Source: UBA3775 sp964572955 (GTDB lineage Bacteria > Bacillota > Clostridia > Lachnospirales > Lachnospiraceae). Taken from it: 64,000 nucleotides of DNA. The notes under the pieces were generated by a model, which searched no databases, was not told the origin of the DNA, and was given only the letters and a program-made list of their open reading frames with translations. Positions 43,631-52,813 of the stretch are shown piece after piece; the stretch's first letter is position 1, and every line of letters begins with the position of its first letter. The position numbers were made by a program, and so were the translations under genes. The stretch is from positions 1 to 64,000 of the forward strand of contig CAZNGY010000004.1 of the NCBI GenBank assembly GCA_964572955.1. Reading direction: 5' to 3'.

Positions 43631-44164
43631 TTACTTAAATCTTTCGCCAAATTCATTGGAATAATCTACCATATCCTTAAAAACCTTGGCGTTTGTTTTA
43701 TCATAATACCAGAACACATCACCGGATTTCTGAACTTCTCCATAAATTGTTCCGGATTCGCTTCTCCAGCTTCTTGAAGCAAACTGATACGGATCACCTT
43801 TGTTTGATGTATCATTCCACTCATCTTCCGCAAACTGCCAGTTTGCATCCTTAGCCGCCGACTTGTCGGTTTCATCTCCCCACTTCGTGATTCTGAAACT
43901 TACAAGACCGTTCGTTGCAATAAGCGTAAATCTCGTCCCCTCCGGCACCTTGTACTCAAGATCAGTTGCTACAGCTTCTGCTGCCGAAAAAACCTGTTCA
44001 ATCGCAACAATGTCTGAAGACTTTCTCGATTTCTCCACATACTTTATATAAGCAGGCGCAAGAACTCCGACCAAAACCGCCATGATTGCGATTACAACAA
44101 TAAGCTCAACAAGAGAAAAACCCCCATTACGTTTTCCCCTGCTTTTACTGTTTAATACTCCCAC
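43631..44164 (-). CDS. Second major-type prepilin
   Basis: 177 aa if started at GTG 44164 (GGGAG 8 nt upstream), giving the 15-residue leader ending KRNGG before FSLVELIVVIAIMAVLVGV; a frame open 18 codons further would give an unusually long leader. The first 40 mature residues are almost the same as PilA (APAYIKYVEKSRKSSD) but the C-terminal domain differs. Likely a paralogous pilin. A 7-bp hairpin (44214-44220 with 44227-44233) overlies the upstream part of this region. Confidence 0.8.
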   Translation of the reverse strand: MGVLNSKSRGKRNGGFSLVELIVVIAIMAVLVGVLAPAYIKYVEKSRKSSDIVAIEQVFSAAEAVATDLEYKVPEGTRFTLIATNGLVSFRITKWGDETDKSAAKDANWQFAEDEWNDTSNKGDPYQFASRSWRSESGTIYGEVQKSGDVFWYYDKTNAKVFKDMVDYSNEFGERFK

Positions 44165-44303
44165 TATTATATCTCCCAAAGACACTGCGTTTTTTTGCAA
44201 TAATCTTTGAGAAAGCACCCTTAAGAGGGTGCTTCCTCAAAAATTATCTCATGAAAAAATTTTCAAATCTGTTCTTATAATAGGGATATAGGATTTAATT
44301 TAT

Positions 44304-44335
44304 ATCCGATACCGCCCTTATGGGCAGTATCGGAT
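44304..44335 (-). terminator. Strong hairpin after pilA, possible partial terminator
   Basis: ATCCGATAC-C-GCCC and GGGC-A-GTATCGGAT pair around TTAT. It is 27 nt after the pilA stop but has no T-tract on the minus strand. It probably stabilises the pilA message or gives partial termination, allowing more PilA than the genes after it. Confidence 0.5.
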
Positions 44336-44361
44336 ACTTAAATTTCACAAAATACTATTAT

Positions 44362-44877
44362 TTATTCTCCTGAAGCATTATCGCCTTCGAACTTAGAAGC
44401 GAAATCTGGAGAATAATCTCTCATAACCTTGAAAAGGTTTCCTGATGATGTCCACTTAACAGAGTTGTCAGCCTGAACTTCACCTGTTGCTGTTCCTGTT
44501 TCAGCCTTGAATTCTTTTGACTTAAGACTATATCCGTCACCCTTTGAAACAGAAGCCCACTCAGCTGCTACTGCTGAATTTCCTGCATTGCCTCCATCTG
44601 CAGATACTGCGTTGAAGTCTAACTTAACTTTACCTGCTGTTGAGCAGTCAACGATGAACTTTGAACCCTTCTGAAGGTACTGCTCATACTGTGTATCAGA
44701 AGCTACGTTTGTAGAAGCGTTGATGATATCAGAGAAAGCTGAAATATCAGAAGACTTTCTTGACTTCTCAACATACTTTAAGTAAGCTGGTGCTAAAACA
44801 CCTACTAAAACTGCCATGATGGCAATAACTACGATTAACTCAACGAGTGAGAAACCTGCATTCTTTTTTGTTTTCAT
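44362..44877 (-). CDS. pilA: Major type IV pilin PilA
   Basis: 171 aa. Leader MKTKKNAG, cut before FSLVELIVVIAIMAVLVGV; Glu+5 present. Helical spine (PAYLKYVEKSRKSSD) then a globular domain rich in Ala, Ser and Lys, without a conserved Cys pair (only one Cys, in IVDCSTAG). AAAGGAG precedes the ATG. It follows pilC and is separated from the second pilin by a strong hairpin. Expected to be the main structural subunit. Confidence 0.92.
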   Translation of the reverse strand: MKTKKNAGFSLVELIVVIAIMAVLVGVLAPAYLKYVEKSRKSSDISAFSDIINASTNVASDTQYEQYLQKGSKFIVDCSTAGKVKLDFNAVSADGGNAGNSAVAAEWASVSKGDGYSLKSKEFKAETGTATGEVQADNSVKWTSSGNLFKVMRDYSPDFASKFEGDNASGE

Positions 44878-44971
44878 AACAATATTCTCCTTTTTTATGT
44901 TATTTTATCTTAAACTCCCCTTCCCTATAAAGAGGAAATTTAATTCTGTTTTAAAGTACGCCGTACTTTTT

Positions 44972-46183
44972 TTAAATGGAATCGAGTCCGTCATAAAGAG
45001 CAACCATAGGCATCAGTACCGCACCTACGATTACTGCAACAAGACCTGCCATTACAACCGTAATCATTGGCTCAAGCATTGCAAGGAGCTGCTGGGTTGC
45101 ATTTTCTACTTCTTCATCATAGTAGTCAGCCATCTTGTTAAGCATGGACTCCATATCACCGGTATTTTCACCAATCTTTGTCATGTGGATAAGCATTGGA
45201 GGGAAGATTCCGGAACGTCTTAAAGGCTCTGAAAGAGGCATACCTTTTTTAACATCTTCCTTGGCATCAACAACTGCCATTCTTATTATGACGTTCGACA
45301 TCGTTTTTGCAGTAATGTCAAGCGCATCTATCATTGAGATACCTGCTGCGGTAAGTGTACTTAACGTTCTTGCAAGTCTTGCCGCTGAGGTTTTCATTAC
45401 GAAGTTCTTTGTAAGCGGACACCAGAGGGTAAACTTACCAATGAGGGTTTTACCGGTCATTGTCGACGAGAACGTCTTCCAGGCAATCACCGCAACCACT
45501 ACTACCGCTGCAATAATGTACCAATAGTTCTGAACAAAGTCACTGGCTTTCATTACAAACATTGTAAGTGCCGGCATCTCGATATCCATGTCAGCAAACA
45601 TGTTCATGAATGTTGGGATAACGTAATAAAGAAGTACAAGGATAACAACAAACATTACAACAAGTACCACACAAGGATAAGTCATCGCTTTTTTGATTGT
45701 AGCCTTAAGTCTTTCATCTTTATCAAACTGGGTAGCCATTCGGTTTAATGAAACTTCAAGACTTCCCGAAGCCTCACCTGCCTGAACCATGCTGACAAGC
45801 ATTGACGGATAAACGTCTCTTCTTGCCGCCATCGCACCACCGAGGGATTCACCGCCCTCAACGCTGTTCTTAACTTCTATTATTGACTTCGCAAAGTCCT
45901 TGTTTTCAGTCTGTTCTGCAAGCATTCCAAGAGCATCTATTACCGGAACACCGGCATTAAGAATACTTTCAAACTGTCCGCAGAAAAGAGCAAGGTCATG
46001 CGGTGTCGCTTTTTTCGCACCAATCTGTACGTCTTTTGTGAAGATGCTCGCTTCCTGAACTTTTACCGGCACAAGACCTTCGGCTTTAAGAGCAGTCATT
46101 GCACGGTCAGTGGAAGTGGCATCTATGTTTCCTCTTTTCTGTTTGCCAAACTTATCAATGGCAGTATAAGTAAATGTAGCCAA
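44972..46183 (-). CDS. pilC: Pilus platform protein PilC
   Basis: 403-aa inner-membrane platform of the GspF family. Two homologous GspF domains (about 65-190 and 270-395) with PHDLALFCGQFESILNAGVP and SAARLARTLSTLTAAGISM, and three membrane helices (about 165-190, 215-235, 370-395). It couples the ATPases to pilin extraction. The start is TTG at 46183, set by AGGAGG 7 nt upstream. Confidence 0.94.
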   Translation of the reverse strand: MATFTYTAIDKFGKQKRGNIDATSTDRAMTALKAEGLVPVKVQEASIFTKDVQIGAKKATPHDLALFCGQFESILNAGVPVIDALGMLAEQTENKDFAKSIIEVKNSVEGGESLGGAMAARRDVYPSMLVSMVQAGEASGSLEVSLNRMATQFDKDERLKATIKKAMTYPCVVLVVMFVVILVLLYYVIPTFMNMFADMDIEMPALTMFVMKASDFVQNYWYIIAAVVVVAVIAWKTFSSTMTGKTLIGKFTLWCPLTKNFVMKTSAARLARTLSTLTAAGISMIDALDITAKTMSNVIIRMAVVDAKEDVKKGMPLSEPLRRSGIFPPMLIHMTKIGENTGDMESMLNKMADYYDEEVENATQQLLAMLEPMITVVMAGLVAVIVGAVLMPMVALYDGLDSI

Positions 46184-46204
46184 CTGACAACCTCCTGTAA
46201 TCTT

Positions 46205-47284
46205 TTACATCTGTCTGTAGCTGAGTCTCTTCTCCATTCCCGGTACATCCTGTGCGTAATTGATACAGTTGTCTGCTGAAATCAATCCGCCGATGTAGAG
46301 ATTGTAAAGGGAATCATCCATCGTAATCATGCCCTGTTTCTTGCTTGTCTGCATTGTAGAAGGAATCTGGAAGGCTTTACCTTCACGGATAAGGCTTCGT
46401 ACTGCCGGCGAACCGAGCATTACTTCGAATGCGGCAACTCGTCCTGCCGAATTCTGAATTGGGAGAAGCTGCTGTGAGATTACACACTCGATAACGCTGG
46501 CAAGCTGAACTCTTATCTGCTGCTGCTGATGAGGTGGAAAAACGTCAATTACTCGGTTGATTGTATCCGCAGCTCCGTTTGTATGGAGTGTTGAGAATAC
46601 AAGGTGACCGGTTTCAGCCGCTGTGATCGCGGTCTGAATTGTTTCGTTGTCTCGCATTTCTCCTACAAGAATAACGTCCGGGTCTTCTCGGAGTGCAGCT
46701 CTTAAAGCTCCGGCATAATCTTTTGTATCATCACCAATCTCTCTCTGGTTAACGATTGACTTCTCATGTCTGTGAAGGTACTCGATAGGGTCCTCAAGAG
46801 TGATTATGTGTCTTGAATATGTATTGTTAATGACATTGATCAAAGAAGCAAGAGTTGTTGATTTTCCGGAACCGGTTGCACCGGTAACGAGTACAAGTCC
46901 TCTCTTTCTCGTGATAAGATCCTGAACTGATGCAGGAAGTCCGAGTTCTCTCGGAGCAGGAATCTTGAATGGAAGAAGTCTCATTACCATTGCAAGTGTT
47001 CCTCTCTGTCTGAAAACGTTTACACGGAAACGTCCTTTTCCCTGAAGAGAATAAGCAAAGTCGATTTCACCGGTTTCTTCCATAATCTCAACAAGTCTTG
47101 AGTTATCTGCGTAAAGCGGAACAACGATGTCTGCAATTTCCTCCGGGCTCATTGTGTGGTCATCCATCTCACGAAGTGCGCCGTCGATTCTGTAGATTAC
47201 GGGACGACCAGCGGTCATGTGAATATCGGATGCATGCCTCTCAACAGCAAGAAGCAGAATCTCATCAAGTTTCTGATTAGCCAT
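46205..47284 (-). CDS. pilT: Pilus retraction ATPase PilT
   Basis: 359 aa. Walker A TGATGSGKST, Asp box with ITLEDPIEY, Walker B VILVGEMRD, His box HLVFSTLHTNGA and the PilT-specific AVRSLIREGK near the C-terminus, which is needed for retraction. Its presence predicts retractable pili (twitching or DNA uptake). Sits between pilB and pilC in one operon; GAGG 8 nt before ATG. Confidence 0.94.
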   Translation of the reverse strand: MANQKLDEILLLAVERHASDIHMTAGRPVIYRIDGALREMDDHTMSPEEIADIVVPLYADNSRLVEIMEETGEIDFAYSLQGKGRFRVNVFRQRGTLAMVMRLLPFKIPAPRELGLPASVQDLITRKRGLVLVTGATGSGKSTTLASLINVINNTYSRHIITLEDPIEYLHRHEKSIVNQREIGDDTKDYAGALRAALREDPDVILVGEMRDNETIQTAITAAETGHLVFSTLHTNGAADTINRVIDVFPPHQQQQIRVQLASVIECVISQQLLPIQNSAGRVAAFEVMLGSPAVRSLIREGKAFQIPSTMQTSKKQGMITMDDSLYNLYIGGLISADNCINYAQDVPGMEKRLSYRQM

Positions 47285-47312
47285 TTTGTAAACCTCAATT
47301 CGTATTTTTTTC

Positions 47313-48998
47313 TTATTCGTCGAAGGAAATTCTTACCATCTCCGCATAAGATGTGATTCCGTTTAAAACATGTTTTGTAGCTGCCATTCTGAGAGTGTTC
47401 ATTCCGTTTCTGAGTGCAGCTTCCTTAAGTGCTTCCGTGCTTTCGTTACGGCTTATTATGCCGGCCATTTCACGGTTAACTTCCATGATTTCATATACAC
47501 CGATTCGTCCTTTGTAGCCGATGTTGTTGCACTGTGGACATCCGACCGGTTCGTAGATGATGCACTCCTCGTCAAGAGGCACCTTCATGATTTCTTTTTC
47601 TTCTTCAGTTGCTGCCACTGCTCTCTTACAGCTTGGGCAGAGTCTCTTTACGAGTCGCTGTGCAATTACACCTTTTACAGAGTCTGCAACAAGATAACTT
47701 TCAATTCCCATGTCTTCAAGTCGGGAAATTGTTGCCGCTGACGAGTTTGTATGGAGTGTTGATACAACAAGGTGTCCTGTGATGGCGGCCTGTACTGCAA
47801 TTGATGCAGTCTCGCCGTCTCGGATTTCTCCGATCATTATGATGTCCGGATCCTGTCGCAGGATGGAACGGAGTGCGGATGCAAATGTAAGTCCCGCTTT
47901 TACGTTAACGTGTACCTGATTGATTCCGTCGATGTTTGCTTCGACAGGGTCTTCTACGGTGATTATGTTAACGTCTTCCGTATTCAGTTCGCTGAGTGCG
48001 GTATAAAGAGTTGTTGATTTACCTGATCCTGTAGGTCCCGTAACGAGGATTATACCGTTAGGATTCTTTAAGATATGTTCAAAAACCTTCATCTCGGATT
48101 CATCAAAACCGAGATCCTTCTTATCTCTTGAGAGTGCCTGCTTCATCGCAAGTCGCATAACGCACTTCTCACCGTAAACGGTAGGCAGCATTGATGCTCG
48201 GATATCGTATTCAACTCGGTCAACAACCTGTGTGATTCGACCGTCCTGAGGTTTTCTCTTTTCGGCAATGTCCATGCCGGATATAATTTTAAGTCTGGCT
48301 GCAATTGCAGGTGCAAGACTTATGTCGTAGCTTATCTGTTCGTAGAGGGAACCGTCAATTCTGTAACGGATTCTTACTCTTGTTTCAAGAGCCTCTACGT
48401 GAATATCGGATGCTCTGAGTCTGGCAGCCTGTTCAATCATTGTTCTTACAAGCACAACGATCGGAGAATCACCTACCGTGTCTTCCTCTTCAAGTTCCTC
48501 AAGTCTTTCGCCTCTTTCCTTTGCGAAAGCATCAGCCGCTTCCTGAGCTTCTTCATTACCGTAGTTCTTATCAATTGCAACCATGATGTCGTGGCTGGTT
48601 GCAATATAAGGTTCAACCTGAAGTCCCGTCATCATTGATACGTCGTCCATGGCTTCCATGTCCATCGGGTCGGACATTGCAAGCATCAGAACGTCAAGCG
48701 AAGACGGATCATAGCCGAAAGGAATTACCATGTGTTTTCTTAAAAACGCACCGTTAAGTTTTTCAAGTACGTCTCCCGGAACATTGGCATTGGCAAGACT
48801 TATGTATTCAACGCCGAGCTGTCTTTCAAGCGCCCTGCAGATTTTGTCTTCCGTTGTGAATCCGAGTTCAACAACCATTTCACCAAGTCGTTTCCCCGTA
48901 CCTTTCTTGGCTTCAAGTGCGTTTAAAAGCTGTTCCTCTGAAATTACCGACTCTGCAACAAGCATGTCTCCAAGTCGTTTTCTTCTGACCTCTGCCAT
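47313..48998 (-). CDS. pilB: Pilus extension ATPase PilB with MshEN domain
   Basis: 561 aa. The N-terminal MshEN domain (about 1-150) holds two RLGxxL motifs (RLGDMLVAESVISEEQL and RLGEMVVELGFTTEDKI), the signature of cyclic-di-GMP binding. The C-terminal GspE ATPase has Walker A TGPTGSGKST, ITVEDPVE, Walker B IIMIGEIRD and HLVVSTLHTN, and a four-Cys zinc site (LCPSC and GCPQC). First gene of the operon, with GGGAGGAG 6 nt before the ATG and a promoter about 70 nt upstream. Confidence 0.94.
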   Translation of the reverse strand: MAEVRRKRLGDMLVAESVISEEQLLNALEAKKGTGKRLGEMVVELGFTTEDKICRALERQLGVEYISLANANVPGDVLEKLNGAFLRKHMVIPFGYDPSSLDVLMLAMSDPMDMEAMDDVSMMTGLQVEPYIATSHDIMVAIDKNYGNEEAQEAADAFAKERGERLEELEEEDTVGDSPIVVLVRTMIEQAARLRASDIHVEALETRVRIRYRIDGSLYEQISYDISLAPAIAARLKIISGMDIAEKRKPQDGRITQVVDRVEYDIRASMLPTVYGEKCVMRLAMKQALSRDKKDLGFDESEMKVFEHILKNPNGIILVTGPTGSGKSTTLYTALSELNTEDVNIITVEDPVEANIDGINQVHVNVKAGLTFASALRSILRQDPDIIMIGEIRDGETASIAVQAAITGHLVVSTLHTNSSAATISRLEDMGIESYLVADSVKGVIAQRLVKRLCPSCKRAVAATEEEKEIMKVPLDEECIIYEPVGCPQCNNIGYKGRIGVYEIMEVNREMAGIISRNESTEALKEAALRNGMNTLRMAATKHVLNGITSYAEMVRISFDE

Positions 48999-49064
48999 AA
49001 ACTCCTCCCAACTCTTACCCTCTTTTAATTACAAGGGTATCGTTTCTTCTCCTTAATTGCACAT

Positions 49065-49093
49065 AGGATATCACAAACCGAAGCATTTTACAA
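49065..49093 (-). promoter_or_regulatory. Extended -10 promoter of the type IV pilus operon
   Basis: On the minus strand TTGTAA (complement of 49088-49093), 17 nt, TATCCT (complement of 49065-49070) with TGA just before it (extended -10). The leader of about 60 nt is too short for a cyclic-di-GMP riboswitch and has only a TACCCT/AGGGTA hairpin. Confidence 0.6.
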
Positions 49094-49257
49094 TATTTTT
49101 ACCTAAAAAAACTCAAATTTTGAACGTTTTTTGGTCACAATTAACAGTTTTCACCATATCTAGTGGAAACATTAATTTCCAAACACTAATTTGCTTTCTC
49201 CCTGTCCCTATTATTTATTCGATATAATACATTATGTTGACTTTTTTTGTAAAGATA

Positions 49258-49290
49258 AAAATTGGTGACGTGTATTACGTCACCAATTTT
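49258..49290 (-). terminator. Terminator of the hisB-glycosyltransferase unit
   Basis: Perfect 14-bp stem (49258-49271 with 49277-49290) with a 5-nt loop. On the minus strand it runs into TTTTTATCTTT. It lies about 50 nt after the glycosyltransferase stop and before the pilus promoter. The plus-strand copy could also block antisense reads. Confidence 0.85.
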
Positions 49291-49338
49291 GAACAAATTG
49301 TAAACAAATTGTAAACTTTTTCAGCATTTCGTACCTTT

Positions 49339-50142
49339 TTAGTCTTTATATACATCATATGCTTTCACATAGAACTTCATTATCAGTCCTGCAACCGGTT
49401 TCGGCCAGAATTTCTCAAACATTTTCAAATCTTCCCGATACCTGCCCCTGTTATCTATAAATTCCCGGCTTGTTGCATCCTTATGTATTCTGTAATGCAT
49501 CAGCGGCAAATCCGTATATGCAAAAACACCATCTTTTCCGGCAAGCATCAGAAACGTATCCCAATCAATGTTGAATTTAAATTCTGACCTGAAAATACTT
49601 TTGCCGAGAAACAACTTATTATATGTTACTGCCGGACAGCAGATAGTGTTCCCGAGACTTAAAACCATTTTCTTTACACCTTTCTCTCCGGCAAGTCTTT
49701 CCGATTTCAGAGGTGTTCGGATTAATCTTCTTATCCTGCTGTTTTTATCTTTTACCGGTCTTCCGTCTGCATCAATCGGACGATAATCGGTGAAAAACAT
49801 GCTTACTTTTTCCGGTTCTTTAATTTTTTGAAGTTTTGAAAAGAGCGCCTTTGTATATTCCGGACAGTATTCGTCATCCTGATGTGCAATTGTGACAAAA
49901 TCCGTTTCGGCACAGTCGTATGCGAAGTTCCAGTCATCCCTTATATCACTTTTGCCTTTTCTGACATAAACAGACACATTGTATTTTTCCGCCACACGGG
50001 TTATGTTTTCACCAGGTGTTGACGTACAGATGATTATTCTGCTTTTAATCTTCTGCTCCGTAAGCGTTCTGACACAGTTTTCAAGATACGGAGAGACTCC
50101 GTACGCACAAACTGCAAACGTGTGGGTAAATTTCCTTTTCAT
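49339..50142 (-). CDS. GT2-family glycosyltransferase
   Basis: 267 aa from the ATG at 50142 (MKRKFTHTFAVCAYG; GAGAGGA 6 nt upstream). GT-A fold with FVTIAHQDDEYCPEY (DxD-like metal site) and FKFNIDWDTFLMLAG (acceptor side). No membrane helix except a weak one near the C-terminus. It follows a membrane GT-C protein by 23 nt. Probably decorates a cell-surface glycan or protein; the nearby pilus operon is in its own transcription unit. Confidence 0.82.
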   Translation of the reverse strand: MKRKFTHTFAVCAYGVSPYLENCVRTLTEQKIKSRIIICTSTPGENITRVAEKYNVSVYVRKGKSDIRDDWNFAYDCAETDFVTIAHQDDEYCPEYTKALFSKLQKIKEPEKVSMFFTDYRPIDADGRPVKDKNSRIRRLIRTPLKSERLAGEKGVKKMVLSLGNTICCPAVTYNKLFLGKSIFRSEFKFNIDWDTFLMLAGKDGVFAYTDLPLMHYRIHKDATSREFIDNRGRYREDLKMFEKFWPKPVAGLIMKFYVKAYDVYKD

Positions 50143-50165
50143 GAATTTCCTCTCTTGCTCCGTAT

Positions 50166-52043
50166 TCAATCATTCATTAAATCCCGATGCTTTCCATCAG
50201 CATATTTTTTTACATGGTATACATAAACACCTCTTCCAAATATTTCGTCCTGCATAACAAACCGGATACTGTGGTTTTCATAAAGTTTTTCCGCCTCTTC
50301 CATGAAATATGCTTCAATAGCCTTCCTCGCCGGCTCCTCTTCTCCGGTTTTAAGTGCTTCAAGACTCTCAAATTTAATTACATCCACAATAAGGTAAAAC
50401 TCGTCTTCCGGCACACTGTCTTTGGCAAGTTCCCCTGCCCCGAGTTCATCTGATGTTGTCACGAAAATATCATCTGCTTCATAAAGTATGTCCGTATAAC
50501 ATACAAGAAGCCAATTTCGGCTCAAGGCAAGCACACAGTCTTTATCCCTTACCAGCTCTTCTATCCTTTCTTCACCTTCAACTCTCGGAAAAGTATATTG
50601 ATTCTCCTGCAAAACACTGTTGATTCCGATTACCAAAAGCACTGCAAGTGCAAGTATCCCTGCCGACAAACCGTATTCCGCTGCTTCCTTTTCCCGTACG
50701 GATTTTTTTATTCTTCTTACGGCATTTTTCAGCACCCTCATAATCATACCTGACAGTTTGAGCAGAACCAAAGCCAGCAGCAATAAAAACAGAGGCATGA
50801 CATTAAAAAGATATCTGTCCGTGTAGCTTCCCATTTCGTTGTTCTGGGTCGTAATTAAAACTGCATATGCCATCAAAGGAATTTCTGCCGTCATAGCAAG
50901 AATTATAAGTGTTTCGGGTTTTGAGCAGTGAAATCTGCTTTGTTTTATGCGTTTAGCCGTCCTCACTGCCGCTCCGGTGAACTGTTTTCTTTTTTTGATC
51001 ACCAGCCAGCCAATAAAAGGAAGTGCCACAATAAATACAAGTCCTGCCGTGGCAGTAAGATACTTTGCCGTATATAAAAGGTCATCCGGCAGTTCAAATC
51101 CCATAACATCTTTTGTTATCGTCTGTAAACAGGTTCTTAATTTATCGAGAAAATCTTTCGGAACAAAAAGGCTGCCTTCCGTTCCTGATAAAGCCTCCGA
51201 AACCGTATCCGTACTTTTATCCGTTCTCGTTCCGATTGCATACCGCACTCCCGATGAAAGTACCACACTCAACGCTCCGGCAAGCATTCCGACGCCATAT
51301 ACAGACATTCTTTTTACCTGTTTATTTCTTAGCAGCCATATACAGGTGCATCCTGCGAACACAAAGGCAAATACAACGAAAAGATATATCGTCTGACATC
51401 CGAGAAAAGAGAGTGTTACCGTTATCAGTACATTCTTTACAAACTCCTTTTTCTCACTGCTTTCAAGCATTTTCAATGAATAATAAACGAAAGCCAGCGT
51501 TATTGCTGTCACAAGGGCATACTGTCTGCAGAAAATAAACGTGCTCACTCCTGCCGTACCAAAAAAATACACTGCCTGTACGCCGACCGTCATAATCCGG
51601 TTTTTTAAAAGTTTTTCACTCAATCTGTAAAGGAAGTATGCCGCTATCAGAAAACTTACAATATTAATTGAAAATGCATAGTATCTGCTGTAGCTTTCCG
51701 GAAAGAAAGAACAAATTGTATGAAGTATCAGAAAGTATAAAGGCGGATGTGAGTCATGTGCAAGATTATAAACCGTACTTTTGTAATCAAACCTTTCATC
51801 TTCCTGCACTGTTATGTATTCTTTAAGTTCATTTCCCGTAATCCATGTGTTGTCCACGGTATATTCACCGGTAATCTCATCCATGTAAATATGCGGTCTG
51901 TAATGACTGTTTGCCAGTCCGTATGACCAGATTTCATCTGAATGTTCCCCTGTTTTTTCAAACACATATGTATAAACCATAAAAGATAGTGCCAGTACCG
52001 TTATAATAAGTACCGCTGCCTTGAAAATCCTCTCTTTTTTCAC
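50166..52043 (-). CDS. GT-C-type membrane glycosyltransferase-like protein
   Basis: 625 aa from GTG 52043 (GGGAG 10 nt upstream); a start inside hisB would add nine residues. About 11 helices with an external C-terminal domain. The first loop has HSDEIWSYG (Asp-Glu as in GT-C catalytic loops) and HPPLYFLILHTIC is typical of the PMT/ArnT superfamily that uses polyprenyl-phosphate sugars. Acts at the outer face of the membrane. Substrate unknown. The two bases between hisB and this GTG suggest coupled translation. Confidence 0.72.
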   Translation of the reverse strand: MKKERIFKAAVLIITVLALSFMVYTYVFEKTGEHSDEIWSYGLANSHYRPHIYMDEITGEYTVDNTWITGNELKEYITVQEDERFDYKSTVYNLAHDSHPPLYFLILHTICSFFPESYSRYYAFSINIVSFLIAAYFLYRLSEKLLKNRIMTVGVQAVYFFGTAGVSTFIFCRQYALVTAITLAFVYYSLKMLESSEKKEFVKNVLITVTLSFLGCQTIYLFVVFAFVFAGCTCIWLLRNKQVKRMSVYGVGMLAGALSVVLSSGVRYAIGTRTDKSTDTVSEALSGTEGSLFVPKDFLDKLRTCLQTITKDVMGFELPDDLLYTAKYLTATAGLVFIVALPFIGWLVIKKRKQFTGAAVRTAKRIKQSRFHCSKPETLIILAMTAEIPLMAYAVLITTQNNEMGSYTDRYLFNVMPLFLLLLALVLLKLSGMIMRVLKNAVRRIKKSVREKEAAEYGLSAGILALAVLLVIGINSVLQENQYTFPRVEGEERIEELVRDKDCVLALSRNWLLVCYTDILYEADDIFVTTSDELGAGELAKDSVPEDEFYLIVDVIKFESLEALKTGEEEPARKAIEAYFMEEAEKLYENHSIRFVMQDEIFGRGVYVYHVKKYADGKHRDLMND

Positions 52044-52045
52044 TT

Positions 52046-52639
52046 TTATAAGACTCCCTTTGTTGACCAAACCGAATCACCGAGTCTCTCTTCTTTCATT
52101 GTCGCCATGTCAAGAGCTTTTCCGAATGCCTTAAATGCTGCCTCTGCAATATGATGATTATTGCTTCCGCTTATCATTTTAAGGTGAAGGTTTATCATTG
52201 ATGAATATGAAACCGCATAGAAAAACTCTCTTACCATTTCCGTATCCATGTCACCTATTTTAGACACTGTGAAATCTACATCATATGAAAGAAACGGTCT
52301 TCCCGATATGTCAACAGCTGAAAGCATAAGAGTCTCATCCATAGGAAGTATAAAATATCCGAATCGCTTAATTGACTTCTTATCCCCTACCGCTTTGGCT
52401 ATCGCCTGTCCCATAACGATTCCGCAGTCTTCTATTGTATGATGTGAATCCACTTCCGTGTCACCATCGCATTTTAGCGTGAGGTCAAACATTCCATGTT
52501 TTGCAAATCCGTTAAGCATATGGTCAAAAAATGGTATTTTTGTATCTATGTCAGCCTTTCCGCTGCCGTCAAGATTGATTGTTGCTTTGATTTTCGTTTC
52601 AGCGGTATTTCTTTCAACTGATGCGATTCTTGGTTCCAT
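52046..52639 (-). CDS. hisB: Imidazoleglycerol-phosphate dehydratase
   Basis: Sixth step of histidine synthesis. 197 aa from the ATG at 52639 (GGAGGG 7 nt upstream). Two copies of the manganese-binding His motif are intact: DSHHTIEDCGI and SNNHHIAEAAFKAF; FFDHMLNGFAKHG and ILPMDETLM also match. This is a monofunctional HisB, separated from any other his gene and followed by two glycosyltransferases, an unusual neighbourhood. Confidence 0.96.
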   Translation of the reverse strand: MEPRIASVERNTAETKIKATINLDGSGKADIDTKIPFFDHMLNGFAKHGMFDLTLKCDGDTEVDSHHTIEDCGIVMGQAIAKAVGDKKSIKRFGYFILPMDETLMLSAVDISGRPFLSYDVDFTVSKIGDMDTEMVREFFYAVSYSSMINLHLKMISGSNNHHIAEAAFKAFGKALDMATMKEERLGDSVWSTKGVL

Positions 52640-52689
52640 AAACAAGCCCTCCGTTTCGGCAGTCCATAGAGAATGCCGTTTTTGTTTTC

Positions 52690-52718
52690 ATTATATCAGA
52701 CATGTTTTATTTTGTGAA
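52690..52718 (-). promoter_or_regulatory. Sigma-A promoter of hisB
   Basis: On the minus strand TTCACA (complement of 52713-52718), 17 nt, TATAAT (complement of 52690-52695), with TGA before the -10. The hisB ATG is about 50 nt downstream. Confidence 0.72.
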
Positions 52719-52813
52719 CTCCCCTTACTCTGTGGGGTATTGCCGCTTACAAATCTCTCTTATGTGAAGTCAACGGTTATCAGAACCTTTTCACACGAAT
52801 TCAGGCTTTATTC

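Noticed and set aside
48999..49257. Possible cyclic-di-GMP riboswitch upstream of pilB
   Set aside because: The leader after the promoter is only about 60 nt and lacks the conserved core of class I or II riboswitches.
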